The notes: generated from the sequence alone by a model not told the origin. A DNA stretch of 38,641 bases from an uncultured bacterium (GCA_902826395.1 CADEER010000033.1:1-38641), one strand, 5' to 3'. Numbered from the stretch's first letter, positions 8,638 through 17,499 are shown. Translations and numbers: made by a program.

Positions 8638-9969
8638 TCAACCCGCCTTGGCCAGATAGGGCTCCGCGAAATCGGTCGCGGCGACCGGCTGCGGCGCGGC
8701 GTCCTCGATTTCCCGCAGCGGTAGATTGAGTGTGACCCGCGCACCGTGGCCGCGCGCTCGATTCTCCGCGGATAGCCATCCGCCGTGCGCCTTGACGACG
8801 GCGGCGGCGATGAACAAGCCGAGGCCGCTGCCGGCGCCCTTCACTTCGACGCCGAACGAGTGCTTGCGGCCGAGGTCGGCGAGCAGGCCTTCCGGAAAAC
8901 CCGGGCCGCTGTCGTCCACTTCGATACGCAGGCACTCGGGGTCGCGTCGCATGGCGAGGTGCACCTTGCCACCGCGCGGCGTGAACTTGATCGCATTGTG
9001 GAGCAGGTTCGAAATCGCCCGCTCGATCTGCACGGCGTCGACCCGGATTCTCGGCATCTCCGGCACCGTCGCCGTCAGAGCGACGCCCTTCAGCTCGGCG
9101 GCCGTGCGGGCCACCAGCAGAGCCTCGTCGAGCGCCGTCCCGAGCTGACACGATTCGCGCCGGATCGCGAAGCTGTTCAGCTCGATCCGCTCGGCATCGA
9201 TCAGATTGTTGGAGAAGTGCATCACCTGACGAATGCTGACGCGGATCCGTCGCAACAGCCCTTCCTGTTCACCGTTCAGACGACCCGCGTCGCCGTCGAG
9301 CAACATCACGGCCAGCGATTCGATCACGCCCAGCGGATTTCGCAGGTCGTGGCTGACCGTAGACAGCAGCTCCATGCGCTGCGCCCGCTGCAGGCGATTC
9401 TGCTCGTTGCGCTGGCGTGCGCGCGCATTCTGCACCAGGTTGCCGAAGAACAGGGCGACCGCGAAGAGGAACGGAATGCGGACGATGTACCCCTCCTGGA
9501 TCAACTGCCCGGCATCGATGAAGTTCGAGGCGGTGTACAGGTGTGCGGCGCCGATGAACAGCGCCGCACCGACCGCCAGACCGACGCCGTCGGCGAGAGC
9601 GCTGAGAAAGAGCACGACGAAATAGAGGACGAAGAGATCGTTGCTCGCCTCTCCGGACAGATACAGGGCGATCGACACCGCGACGACGTCGAGCGAAACG
9701 ATGACCCATTCCAACCATCCCCGCATCGCCGGCGCCGCATGCGCGCGCCCGGGGCGCGTCACCTCGGTCAAGACGACATTCGAGCCCAGGTAGAACGCAA
9801 TGAACAGCGCGGCGCTCACCGGCAACGTTCCGAGCGGGCGACTGAACAGCACCAGGTAGGCAATCGCAATGATCAATACCCACCGTACGGTGATCAGGGT
9901 GCGAATAGACGACTCCTCCGACTCTGTTTCGGCCGCCGATCGGGTCTGTACGATACCGACCGTTTTCAT
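8638..9969 (-). CDS. Membrane-bound sensor histidine kinase (orphan)
   Basis: The product is 443 aa from the ATG at 9969, with GGGAAGGG upstream; the frame continues another 738 bases but those residues are unlike any domain. Five or six hydrophobic helices (about 24-178) form a membrane sensor without a large periplasmic loop. A short coiled coil then leads to HisKA with the phosphoacceptor His207 in the VSHDLRNPLG H-box. The catalytic domain has an N-box (NLLHNAIKFTPRGG, about 321-334), a G1 box (DDSGPG) and a G2 box (GAGSGLGL, about 378-385). All the key kinase residues are present. No response regulator is adjacent, so the partner is encoded elsewhere. The stimulus is unknown. Confidence 0.88.
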   Translation of the reverse strand: MKTVGIVQTRSAAETESEESSIRTLITVRWVLIIAIAYLVLFSRPLGTLPVSAALFIAFYLGSNVVLTEVTRPGRAHAAPAMRGWLEWVIVSLDVVAVSIALYLSGEASNDLFVLYFVVLFLSALADGVGLAVGAALFIGAAHLYTASNFIDAGQLIQEGYIVRIPFLFAVALFFGNLVQNARARQRNEQNRLQRAQRMELLSTVSHDLRNPLGVIESLAVMLLDGDAGRLNGEQEGLLRRIRVSIRQVMHFSNNLIDAERIELNSFAIRRESCQLGTALDEALLVARTAAELKGVALTATVPEMPRIRVDAVQIERAISNLLHNAIKFTPRGGKVHLAMRRDPECLRIEVDDSGPGFPEGLLADLGRKHSFGVEVKGAGSGLGLFIAAAVVKAHGGWLSAENRARGHGARVTLNLPLREIEDAAPQPVAATDFAEPYLAKAG

Positions 9970-10516
9970 AGGGACTGACCCTTCCCTTGCCTTCCCTGGC
10001 CACCAATCATAGCGCAATCCGTGCCAACCCAGCCGGGGCTGGAGCGAAGCACGAAGGCCAAATTGGAGACCAAACATTGGCGCTCGACATGGTCTTCGGC
10101 ACTGCGCCGGCCCTCGCCGCCCCTTGCCTTGCAAGCACCGCCGGCTGACCGTCATGCGATTGTCGGAGCGTTCGGAAAATGCCGAAGGACCTTTCAGGGT
10201 CCATGGCAACTCGCCCGCCACGCGGCAGCATTTCGCGAATTCGCTCGGCAACAGGCACGAACGATCGTTCGCATAGGGACACATTCCGCCTGCGAGCGGC
10301 GCCCGGCGTAGTCCTCGCGTCGCGCGGCCAGGCGGCCGGCGGACACTCAAACGAAGTACATTCCACTCCGACTGCGATGCTCGCGTTTGTCGGTTTGCGG
10401 CGTCTCCCACACTGCTATATCTTGCCGCGCAACGTTCCCCGGAAGGGGCCGAGTTCGCCGCGCACCGAGCGCCAGCTCGGCGTCGCAGCGCCGATTCAAA
10501 GGGAGAGGGGCGATAG
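9970..10516. other. Divergent intergenic region of 547 bases
   Basis: This region separates the kinase start from the LolA-like gene. I see no gene with family-like sequence. A weak promoter candidate for the rightward gene is TTGCGG (10395-10400), a 15-base spacer and TATATC (10416-10421). It ends in a purine-rich Shine-Dalgarno (GGGAGAGGGG, 10501-10510). Its length allows for regulatory sites that I cannot identify. Confidence 0.4.
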
Positions 10517-11284
10517 ATGCGTAAGTTCACGAGAGGCTTGACGGCGGCCGTTTTGCTCATGGGCATAGCCGCATCGACAGCGGTCGCCGACGGCGATGCC
10601 GACGCCCGCGAGCTGGTCCGCAAAGTCCTGGAGGCGCTGCCGAAGGACTCGTTCGAAGCGCGCATGACCGTTTCGTCCGGCCATTTCGAGCCGCGCGAGC
10701 TGCGCATGGTACGCCGCTACGTAGAGGGCGCACACGGCACATACCTCGAGGTGCTCAGCCCGAACGATCTCGAAGGGATTCGGTTTCTCTTCCTCGAGCG
10801 CTCCAACGAGCCGAACGAGCAGTACATCAAGGTGAAGGCCAGTCGCACCGCCATCCAGGTCTCCGAAGAGGTGCGACGGCAGCCCTTCCTCGGGTCGACT
10901 TTCTACGTGTCGGATCTCGTCATGCCCGATCTCGACGACTACTCGTACAAGTACCTCGGCAAGGACGTCGTCGAAGACCGCACCGTGACGCTGGTGGAGA
11001 TGACGCCGAAGGACCCCGAGAAGGACATCTACAGCAAGACGATCGTCGCACTCGACCCCAGCGACATGTTGGTCCTGCGCCGCGAGTACTTCGACAAGGA
11101 CGGTCAGAAGATCAAGGTCTGGACGGTCGACAAGCTGGAGCAGATCAGGAACACGCTGAGCCCGACCGGGCAGAAGATGCTCGACCTTCGCACCGGCGAT
11201 GCCTCGCGTCTCGACGTCGGCAAGGTCGACTTCGAAGCCGAGGTCACGGACGCGATCTTCACGCCGAAGTATCTGTTGCGCTGA
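10517..11284 (+). CDS. Exported LolA-like outer-membrane lipoprotein-sorting protein
   Basis: The product is 255 aa with a clear signal peptide (MRKFTRGLTAAVLLMG..., cleavage near AVA-DGDAD). The mature part fits the COG2834 LolA-like group (TP-0789 domain): a helix after the signal, then the beta-rich barrel with phrases such as YLEVLSPNDLEGIRFLFLE, FLGSTFYVSDLV and LRREYFDKDGQKIKVW. LolA-fold proteins bind acyl chains in a half-barrel and ferry lipids or lipoproteins across the periplasm. Members of this branch usually sit beside RND/MMPL exporters or ABC permeases, but none is adjacent here. The GGGAGAGGGG Shine-Dalgarno fixes the start. Its stop codon overlaps the end of the convergent gene by 26 bases. 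Confidence 0.85.
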   Translation: MRKFTRGLTAAVLLMGIAASTAVADGDADARELVRKVLEALPKDSFEARMTVSSGHFEPRELRMVRRYVEGAHGTYLEVLSPNDLEGIRFLFLERSNEPNEQYIKVKASRTAIQVSEEVRRQPFLGSTFYVSDLVMPDLDDYSYKYLGKDVVEDRTVTLVEMTPKDPEKDIYSKTIVALDPSDMLVLRREYFDKDGQKIKVWTVDKLEQIRNTLSPTGQKMLDLRTGDASRLDVGKVDFEAEVTDAIFTPKYLLR

Positions 11285-12020
11285 CGCCGCGCCGGCGGTC
11301 TTGGCGGCGTTCGAGCGCTTCCGCCACCAGGACGCCGGCAGCATAGGTAGCGAGCGCCAGACTGAATCCCACCAGCGCGGCGGCGCCGATGCCGAGCCAA
11401 TCGGCACCGCCGCCGTCGCCGGCGCGCAGCGTATCGACGAGGAGGAAGACATCGTCGCTGCGCCAGCGCGCCTCTGGCACGCCGGCCACACCGGCGAACA
11501 GGCGCGACACGATGATCGATCCCATCTCGTAGAAGTCGCCCGGCAATGAGACGAACGGCGCGTACGCCACCGGGAAGGCAGCGCCGAGCAGCAGCGCCGC
11601 GCTCACCGGTCGGCGGCGTCGCGCGACCTGACGCAGTGCCGGCACGCCGATGAAGATGGTGAGCAGGAAAGGCGCAAAGTCGGTCGCCAGGTAGACGAGG
11701 TCGCTGCCGCCGGTGTCGAAGCCGGTGAGCTGACCCGCGTACTCGGAGCCGACGGTTACAAAAGGGAATATCCGCTGCAGCCAGCGCGCTCCGTACACTG
11801 CGTCGATCTCGAGCCGCGTCACCTCGCCGCCGGTCGCGATGCAGCCGAAAGCATGAGCGAGCTCGTGCAACGGCACGTACAGAATCCACGCCGGCGCAAT
11901 CGCCAGCAGCGCCAGGGGCAACGTCAGAGCCGGCCGTCGAGCTACTACCGCATCGACCGCAGCCATGCAGTCGGTGAGCGGCGACCACAACAGGCGCGCG
12001 ATCGCCGTCTTCTTCGCCAT
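11259..12020 (-). CDS. Polytopic membrane protein with an HELAH metalloprotease-like motif
   Basis: The product is 253 aa with about five hydrophobic helices. The sequence LHELAHAFGC (HELAH at residues 52-56) is an HExxH zinc-binding motif inside a membrane helix, as in S2P-type M50 peptidases and related membrane proteins. A later ATDFAPF segment could supply the Asp ligand, though the classical NPDG motif is missing. The function is therefore unproven: a membrane metalloprotease, or a non-catalytic relative. The ATG lies directly after the TGA of the upstream crotonase gene (TGA-ATG, no spacing), so translation is probably coupled and the gene belongs to that operon. The C-terminal coding end overlaps the convergent LolA-like gene by 26 bases. 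Confidence 0.7.
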   Translation of the reverse strand: MAKKTAIARLLWSPLTDCMAAVDAVVARRPALTLPLALLAIAPAWILYVPLHELAHAFGCIATGGEVTRLEIDAVYGARWLQRIFPFVTVGSEYAGQLTGFDTGGSDLVYLATDFAPFLLTIFIGVPALRQVARRRRPVSAALLLGAAFPVAYAPFVSLPGDFYEMGSIIVSRLFAGVAGVPEARWRSDDVFLLVDTLRAGDGGGADWLGIGAAALVGFSLALATYAAGVLVAEALERRQDRRRGVSATDTSA

Positions 12021-12752
12021 TCAACGACCCCGGAAGCGCGGCCGCCGTCTCTCGAGAAACGAATCGACGCCTTCCACGCGGTCCGCCGTCGTCTGCAGGA
12101 GCACGTAGAGATCCTGCTCGAGGCGGATGCCCTGGGCGAGAGTCATGTCGGAGCCCGCGACAACCGCCTCCTTGGCGTAGCGAGTCGCGAGCGGCCCCTT
12201 GCCCGCGAGCTCGATAGCTATGCGCCGCGCCGCTGGCAGGGCGCCGCCTGCCGGCGCGATCGCCGTTGCCAGACCGATGCGCGCTGCCTCGGCAGCCCCG
12301 ACCCAGCGGCCGCTCAGCAGGATGTCGAGCGCCCGCATCCTGCCGACGGCGCGCGGCAGGCGCTGCGTAGCGCCGTGCGACGGGAGCCTCCCCTGCGCGA
12401 TGTGCGAGAAGCGAAAGCGCGCCGAGCGCGCGCAGACGCGCAGATCGGCTAGTAGTGCGAGCTCGGCACCCTCGTCGATCGCGTCGCCCTGTACTGCGGC
12501 GATCACGGGTTGTGGTACCGACGCCAGTGCCGCCGCCCAATCGGGACTGTTCGCATCGGCGCCGGCGCAGAAGGACCGGCCGCGCGTGCTCAGCAGAACG
12601 ACCGAGACGGCTTCGTCGCCGGCGATCTCCTCGGCGGCGGCGCACAGTTCCTGCGCGATGCCGACATCGATGCAGTTGCCGCTCGCCGCGCTGGCGATCT
12701 CGACCTCGGCCAGCCCTGCGGTTCGGCGCAACCTGACGGGACGCGCGCTCAC
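12021..12752 (-). CDS. Enoyl-CoA hydratase/isomerase family protein (second crotonase of the operon)
   Basis: The product is 243 aa with a GTG start at 12752 that overlaps the preceding stop (GTGA, 12749-12752) and has a GAGG five bases upstream. The crotonase fold is recognisable: an oxyanion-hole segment FCAGADANSPDW, AVQGDAIDEGAELALLADLRV, and a C-terminal FLERRRPRF. The first catalytic Glu (GAEL) is present. The second Glu position of hydratases (usually PE followed by a GxxPG turn) reads SH, so normal hydratase chemistry is doubtful. Isomerase, lyase or hydrolase activity on an acyl-CoA is possible. It sits between another crotonase and the HELAH protein, and all four genes of this strand abut. 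Confidence 0.85.
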   Translation of the reverse strand: MSARPVRLRRTAGLAEVEIASAASGNCIDVGIAQELCAAAEEIAGDEAVSVVLLSTRGRSFCAGADANSPDWAAALASVPQPVIAAVQGDAIDEGAELALLADLRVCARSARFRFSHIAQGRLPSHGATQRLPRAVGRMRALDILLSGRWVGAAEAARIGLATAIAPAGGALPAARRIAIELAGKGPLATRYAKEAVVAGSDMTLAQGIRLEQDLYVLLQTTADRVEGVDSFLERRRPRFRGR

Positions 12753-13477
12753 AGCGACCTCGCCGCCCGCCGCTCCGCGGCCAGCCCGACGTCGATCGGA
12801 AGATCGGATGCGTCGCGCACCAGCCGCTTGAGACTGGCCAGGAGAGCTGGCCGCCGTTGCGCGAGATCCTCGGCGAGTCGGTGAACCCGGCGCCGCAGCT
12901 GTGCCGGGGCGACGACCTTCTGCACCAAGCCCAGCTCGCGCGCCCGCCGCGCGTCGATCGAAGTACCGCGCAAGACGGCGTCGAGTGCGCGCCCACTGCC
13001 GATCAGGCGCGGCAGGGTCTGAGTACCGGCCACTCCCGGTATCATCCCCAATCCAGTCTCCGGCAGGGAGAAACGCGCGTCGCTCGCCGCAGTACAGTGG
13101 TCGCACAACAGCATCATCTCGAAGCCGCCGCCGACCACGGCGCCGTGCACTCCTGCCAGCACCGGCTGCGACAGGTTCCACAGAGTGCCCCACACATCGC
13201 GCTGCCAGCGGATGGCGCGCGCCGCCACCGGCGATGGCGCACTGCCAAACTCGCGTAGGTCACCGCCCGTGGAGAAGGCGCGGCCGTTGCCGAACAGCAC
13301 GACGGCCCGCACTTCGGGATCGTCGCGCACCGCCGTCAGCGCCTCGTAGAGCCCGTCCCGCATCGCCGTGTCGTAGGCGTTGAGCGACTCGGGTCGATTC
13401 AAGACGATCTCGGCAACCGCGCCGCGCTTCTCGTAGAGCACCGCCGGGGCACGGCTCTGCCTCGCTGCGGGCGACAA
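12749..13477 (-). CDS. Enoyl-CoA hydratase/isomerase (first crotonase of the operon)
   Basis: The product is 242 aa using a TTG start at 13477 with GGAG nine bases before it; a GTG at 13441 is an equally possible start. It has an intact hydratase arrangement: VLNRPESLNAYD near the N-terminus, oxyanion-hole GNGRAFSTGGDLREF, HGAVVGGGFEMMLLCD with the first catalytic Glu, and the LPETGLGMIPGVAGTQTLPR segment with the second Glu. It probably hydrates or isomerises trans-2-enoyl-CoA thioesters in fatty-acid or aromatic-acid degradation, though the substrate cannot be read from the sequence. It starts five bases after the YgfZ-like stop and its own stop overlaps the next gene, so it is translationally coupled on both sides. 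Confidence 0.88.
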   Translation of the reverse strand: MSPAARQSRAPAVLYEKRGAVAEIVLNRPESLNAYDTAMRDGLYEALTAVRDDPEVRAVVLFGNGRAFSTGGDLREFGSAPSPVAARAIRWQRDVWGTLWNLSQPVLAGVHGAVVGGGFEMMLLCDHCTAASDARFSLPETGLGMIPGVAGTQTLPRLIGSGRALDAVLRGTSIDARRARELGLVQKVVAPAQLRRRVHRLAEDLAQRRPALLASLKRLVRDASDLPIDVGLAAERRAARSL

Positions 13478-13482
13478 CGGCT

Positions 13483-14529
13483 TCAGCTCCGCGGCCGCGG
13501 AAACTCCACCACTCGGCAGGGGACGCGATCGTCGCCGAGCGCGACCTGCAGGGAAGCCTCGCGCGCTTTGCGGTGGAGCAGGCCCATGCCGAGCACGACA
13601 CCGAGAGCGGGCGAGTAGACCCGGCTCATCACGCTGCCGACCACCGCAGCGCCCTCGGCGTAGACGGCCAGCGAACCGACCGGCATGCGCGCGAGGTCGG
13701 CGTCGATCGCCAAGGCCGTCAGGGAGCGGTTCACCTGACCGCGCGCGCTCACCCTCTCCACCGTCTCCTGCCCGAGGTAGCAGCCCTTGGTGCGACTGAT
13801 CACTTCCGGCAGCCCGATCTCCATCAACAGCGTGCTCTCGTCCATGTCGACACCGGCCCACGCGATACCGGCTTCGACGCGCAGCACGTCGAGAGTTGCT
13901 AGGCCCGCCGGCGTCGCGCCGGCCGCCGAGCAGGCATCGAGAAGCGCGTCGCGGAGCGCTGGTGGCCCGCTGATCAGTCGCCCACTGCCGCCGCTGTCCG
14001 AAACCGCGTGCACGGCGAGATCCTCGCCCGCAAAACGCCCGGGCGCGGTCGCGAAAGGCTCGATCTCGCCGGGGGCAGCGACGCAGCGCTCCGCCACGAC
14101 ACTGCTCTCGGGCCCCTCCAGGCACACCAGCGGGACGCGCTTCTCATCGACCTCGATCTCGACGTCGTCGGCGATCAGATATCTGTCGAGGCCCGCATGC
14201 AGAGCGTCGCGACGCCAGCTCAGACAATCGATCTCGAAGGCGTCAATGCCGCAGTACAACCGCATGTCGGCGACCACGTGCGCCGAGTCGTTGAGGAACG
14301 CCGCCGGCAGCCCTGCCGGCGGCGCGAGGCGGCGCACGTCGTTGGTCAACATGCCGTGCAGAAACGAAACGCGATCCTCACCGGTGATCCGCGTCATGGC
14401 GCGGTGCACCGCGGGAAACGCCGCGCAGGCACTCGTCGCGGCGCGCCACTCCTCGTCCAGCGACGATCGATGTCTCGGCAAGCCGTTCTCGAACAACTGC
14501 GCCAATGGCTCTGTAACCTCACTGCTCAT
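13483..14529 (-). CDS. ygfZ: YgfZ/GcvT-like folate-binding protein
   Basis: The product is 348 aa from the ATG at 14529, with GAGG six bases upstream. It is related to the T-protein of the glycine cleavage system but carries the YgfZ signature K-G-C-Y-x-G-Q-E (KGCYLGQE, residues 248-255). It lacks the conserved aminomethyltransferase Asp motif I would expect. YgfZ (IbaG/IscA-pathway partner in E. coli, IBA57 in mitochondria) uses folate to help assemble or repair some iron-sulfur clusters, such as that of MiaB. It is the first gene of a four-gene operon with two crotonases and an HELAH protein, a context that does not clearly explain its role. The symbol is by family, not by proven orthology. 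Confidence 0.82.
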   Translation of the reverse strand: MSSEVTEPLAQLFENGLPRHRSSLDEEWRAATSACAAFPAVHRAMTRITGEDRVSFLHGMLTNDVRRLAPPAGLPAAFLNDSAHVVADMRLYCGIDAFEIDCLSWRRDALHAGLDRYLIADDVEIEVDEKRVPLVCLEGPESSVVAERCVAAPGEIEPFATAPGRFAGEDLAVHAVSDSGGSGRLISGPPALRDALLDACSAAGATPAGLATLDVLRVEAGIAWAGVDMDESTLLMEIGLPEVISRTKGCYLGQETVERVSARGQVNRSLTALAIDADLARMPVGSLAVYAEGAAVVGSVMSRVYSPALGVVLGMGLLHRKAREASLQVALGDDRVPCRVVEFPRPRS

Positions 14530-14710
14530 CGATATCCTCGTCCCCTGCTCTAACAAAACCGCGCGCCGGCAGAAACTCCATCGATCGCGCCCTCGCGAGC
14601 GCACGACCCGATCTGTCATCGACCGCTTTTGCATCGCGTTCGTGTTCGTGTACGCCTACCTGATCCGCGCCGCGTACCGACGCTGCGCGCTGCCGAGGGA
14701 GGAACAGGCC
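14530..14710. promoter_or_regulatory. Divergent promoter region between ygfZ-like operon and MenB/BadI-type gene
   Basis: These 181 bases separate two divergent operon starts, so both promoters are probably here. The rightward gene has AGGGAGGAAC (14696-14705) just before its ATG. I could not identify a confident -10/-35 pair or operator. Joint regulation of the crotonases is possible but not shown. Confidence 0.4.
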
Positions 14711-15511
14711 ATGAGCGCGCCCGCTTTCGAGGATATACTCTACGATGTCGACGACGGCGTCGCCTGGGTGACCATCAACCGCCCGCAGGTGCGCAATGCC
14801 TTCCGCAGCCGCACCGTCGACGAGCTGATCGCCGCCTTCCGCCTCGCGTGGCAGGACACCGAGGTCGGCGTAGTGGTGCTCACCGGCGCCGGCGACAAGG
14901 CGTTCTGCTCGGGCGGCGATCAGAAGGAACGCGGCGACGGCGGCTACGGCCCGAGTGCAGGCATCGGACTCGACGTCGGCACGCTGCACGGGGTCATCCG
15001 CAACATTCCGAAGCCGGTGATCGCCATGGTAAACGGCTTCGCCATCGGCGGTGGCCACGTTTTGCACGTGGTCTGCGATCTGTCGATCGCTTCCGACAAC
15101 GCCGTCTTCGGCCAGACCGGCCCGCGCGTCGGCAGCGTCGACCCCGGTTTCGGCACCGCCTATCTGGCGCGGCTGGTCGGCGAGAAGCGGGCGAGAGAGA
15201 TCTGGTATCTGTGCCGCCAGTACTCAGCCGCCGAGGCGCTGGCCATGGGCCTGGTCAACGCGGTGGTGCCGGCAGCCGATCTGCGGGCCGAGACGCGCCG
15301 CTGGTGCGACGAGATTCTCGCCAAGAGCCCGACTGCCATCCAACTCGCCAAGCAGTCGTTCAACGCCGATACCGAGCACATCAATGGCATCAGCGAAATG
15401 GGTTTCTCCGCCGTCGCACTGTACTACCAGACCGCGGAGGCAGCGGAGGGAAAGAACGCCTTCGTCGAGAAGCGACCGCCCGACTTTCGCGGCGTGCTGC
15501 GCCGGCGCTGA
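14711..15511 (+). CDS. MenB/BadI-type crotonase (probable 2-ketocyclohexanecarboxyl-CoA hydrolase-like)
   Basis: The product is 266 aa from the ATG at 14711, preceded by AGGGAGGAAC. It belongs to the branch of the crotonase fold shared by naphthoate synthase (MenB) and BadI: FCSGGDQ oxyanion-hole region, [45 protein letters not shown], and [23 protein letters not shown]. The GSVDPG form and SFNADT segment resemble BadI, which hydrolyses 2-ketocyclohexanecarboxyl-CoA to pimeloyl-CoA, more than MenB, whose usual text is GSFD. The first catalytic Glu is absent, as in both. No other menaquinone genes are near, which also favours a ring-cleavage role. MenB remains possible. It is convergent with the aldolase gene. 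Confidence 0.82.
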   Translation: MSAPAFEDILYDVDDGVAWVTINRPQVRNAFRSRTVDELIAAFRLAWQDTEVGVVVLTGAGDKAFCSGGDQKERGDGGYGPSAGIGLDVGTLHGVIRNIPKPVIAMVNGFAIGGGHVLHVVCDLSIASDNAVFGQTGPRVGSVDPGFGTAYLARLVGEKRAREIWYLCRQYSAAEALAMGLVNAVVPAADLRAETRRWCDEILAKSPTAIQLAKQSFNADTEHINGISEMGFSAVALYYQTAEAAEGKNAFVEKRPPDFRGVLRRR

Positions 15512-15522
15512 CTGCGTCGATC

Positions 15523-16164
15523 TCAGACGAAGTCGGCGAACCCGGCCAGCTTCTCCACCCATTCGTCGGGCAGCAGGCTTACCTCGCCACCGAACTGTTT
15601 GACGTAGAGAGCGATCTTCGCCGTTTCCTCGAGCAGCATGGCGCGCGTTGCCGCCTTGCGCAGAGTCGGCCCCACCGTCATCAGACCGTGATTCTGCAGG
15701 ATCGCGCCGCGGCTCTTGACGAGCGCCTCGCCCACGGCGTCGGCGAGCTCTCGCGAACCCGGCATGATCCACGGCACCGTCACGGTGTCGCGAAGAAACA
15801 CCGCGTCGGTGTTGATCGGGGGAAAGGTCTGGTTGCAGATGCCGAAGGCGGTCGCGACGGGTGCGTGGGTGTGCACCGCGCCCGTCGAGTCCGGGCGCAC
15901 CTCGTAGGCCCGCGCGTGCATCTGGTACTCGATCGAGGGCTTGCGGCTCCCCTCGAGAACCGTCCCGTCGTGTCGGATGCGCACGAGATCGTCGGCGTGG
16001 AGATCGCCCTTGTACATCTGGCTGGGCGTGATCCAGAGCGTCCCCTCCTCGTTGGCGATCGAGCTGATGTTGCCGCCGGTGGCTGTCAGCAACCCCATGG
16101 AGAAGAGATCGTTCGTGATCTGGATGACGAGCTCGCGCGCCTCGTGGTCGGTCGGTCTGGACAT
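15523..16164 (-). CDS. Class II aldolase/adducin family protein
   Basis: The product is 213 aa from the ATG at 16164, with GAGGGGGAAC upstream. It has the class II aldolase fold: GNISS (31-35) at the phosphate-binding loop, a candidate catalytic acid Glu79, zinc ligands in HTH (98-100) and a third His in QNHGLMTVG. The family includes L-fuculose-phosphate and L-ribulose-phosphate enzymes, methylthioribulose-1-phosphate dehydratase and others, so the substrate is unclear. Zinc-dependent cleavage or dehydration of a sugar phosphate is the general chemistry. It stops 11 bases from the convergent crotonase. Upstream it is separated by 135 bases from the tyrS stop, so it could be read from its own promoter or from the housekeeping run. 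Confidence 0.82.
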   Translation of the reverse strand: MSRPTDHEARELVIQITNDLFSMGLLTATGGNISSIANEEGTLWITPSQMYKGDLHADDLVRIRHDGTVLEGSRKPSIEYQMHARAYEVRPDSTGAVHTHAPVATAFGICNQTFPPINTDAVFLRDTVTVPWIMPGSRELADAVGEALVKSRGAILQNHGLMTVGPTLRKAATRAMLLEETAKIALYVKQFGGEVSLLPDEWVEKLAGFADFV

Positions 16165-16299
16165 GGTGTTCCCCCTCGCAGAGTCGTGAAGCCGGCCCGC
16201 TCCTCCGTCGCGAACCGCTCCGGAACTTCGCTTCGCGTCGGCCCACAAGTCAAGGCGCCGGCGCGCCCCGCTGCCGCCCCGGTCCTTCGCTGCGGCGCC

Positions 16300-17499
16300 C
16301 TACTCGATGACCGTCAACCGCAGAGCGCGGCGTTTGCCGACCTGCAACAGATACGTGGCACCGGCACGCAGCGCGTGCGTGTCGTCGCGCGCCACCTCGC
16401 CGTCGATGCGCACCGCCCCTTGCTGGATGAGGCGGCGAGCTTCCGAGTTCGATGCGGCCAGCTTGACCGAGGCCAGCAGCGCCGGGAGCCGCGGCTCCAC
16501 CTCGACCGCCGCCAGCCGCAGTTCCGGCAACGCCTCGGCATCGATCTCGCGCTTCTGGAAGCGCTGCTCGAAGGCGGCTCGCGCCTCGGCCGCGGCAACG
16601 GTGCCTTGAAAGCGCGCCGCCAGAGCCTCGCCCAGGTCCTTCTTCAGCTCCATCGGGTGTGCCGTGCCCGCCGCGATCGCATCGCGCATCGATTTGGCAT
16701 CGCGCCCGCACAGCAGCTCCCAGTAGCGCAGCATGAGATCGTCGGAGATCGACATCACCTTGCCGAAGATCTCCGCCGCCGGCTCGGTGACGCCGATGTG
16801 GTTGCCGAGGGACTTGCTCATCTTCTGCGAGCCGTCCGTTCCTTCGAGCAGCGGCAACACGATTGCCACCTGAGGCTCCTGACCGTCCGCCTTCTGTAGC
16901 TGTCGTGCGAGCAGCAGGTTGAACGTCTGATCGGTGCCGCCGAGCTCGATGTCGGACCGCACCACCACCGAGTCGTGCGCTTGCAGGAGCGGATAAAGGA
17001 ACTCGTGCACGCCGATAGGCGTGCCCTCCCGGTAGCGCTTCGCGAAATCGTCGCGCTCGAGCATGCGCGCCACGGTCGTCTGGGCGCCGAGCCGGACGAT
17101 CGCCTGCGTGTCCAGTTGGGATAGCCAGGAGCTGTTGTAGTGGACCTCGACGCTGCCGGGGTCTAGCACCTTGAACACCTGCTCGGTGTACGTCTGCGCC
17201 GCGGCGCGCACAGCGTCCTCGGTGAGCTGCGGTCGCGTCGCCGAGCGACCGCTCGGATCGCCGATGCGGGCGGTGAAGTCGCCGATGATCAGCACCGCCT
17301 TGTGCCCCAGGTCCTGGAGCTGGCGGAGTTTGCTGAGCGGCACGGTGTGGCCGAGATGGATGTCGGGCGCAGTGGGGTCGACGCCGAACTTGACCCGCAG
17401 CGGCCGGCCGCGCCGCAGCTTCTCGGCCAGCTCCGCCTCCGGGATGATGTCGGCGACGCCGCGCCGTATCTGCTCGAGCTGTTCGTCGACCGAGATCAC
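16300..17499 (-). CDS. tyrS: Tyrosyl-tRNA synthetase
   Basis: The product is 399 aa. The start is a GTG at 17499 that overlaps the preceding stop (GTGA, 17496-17499). It charges tRNA-Tyr with tyrosine using ATP in the cytoplasm. The class I motifs are clear: HLGH at 48-51 (HIGH equivalent), GDFTARIGDPSGRS, the tyrosine/tRNA-recognition GGTDQTFNLL, and KMSKS at 226-230. The last about 65 residues form an S4-like RNA-binding domain (LAASNSEARRLIQQGAVRIDGE). The length is close to that of the longer bacterial TyrRS branch found in Proteobacteria. It closes the long smc-to-tyrS run and is translationally coupled to ymdB. Confidence 0.95.
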   Translation of the reverse strand: MISVDEQLEQIRRGVADIIPEAELAEKLRRGRPLRVKFGVDPTAPDIHLGHTVPLSKLRQLQDLGHKAVLIIGDFTARIGDPSGRSATRPQLTEDAVRAAAQTYTEQVFKVLDPGSVEVHYNSSWLSQLDTQAIVRLGAQTTVARMLERDDFAKRYREGTPIGVHEFLYPLLQAHDSVVVRSDIELGGTDQTFNLLLARQLQKADGQEPQVAIVLPLLEGTDGSQKMSKSLGNHIGVTEPAAEIFGKVMSISDDLMLRYWELLCGRDAKSMRDAIAAGTAHPMELKKDLGEALAARFQGTVAAAEARAAFEQRFQKREIDAEALPELRLAAVEVEPRLPALLASVKLAASNSEARRLIQQGAVRIDGEVARDDTHALRAGATYLLQVGKRRALRLTVIE

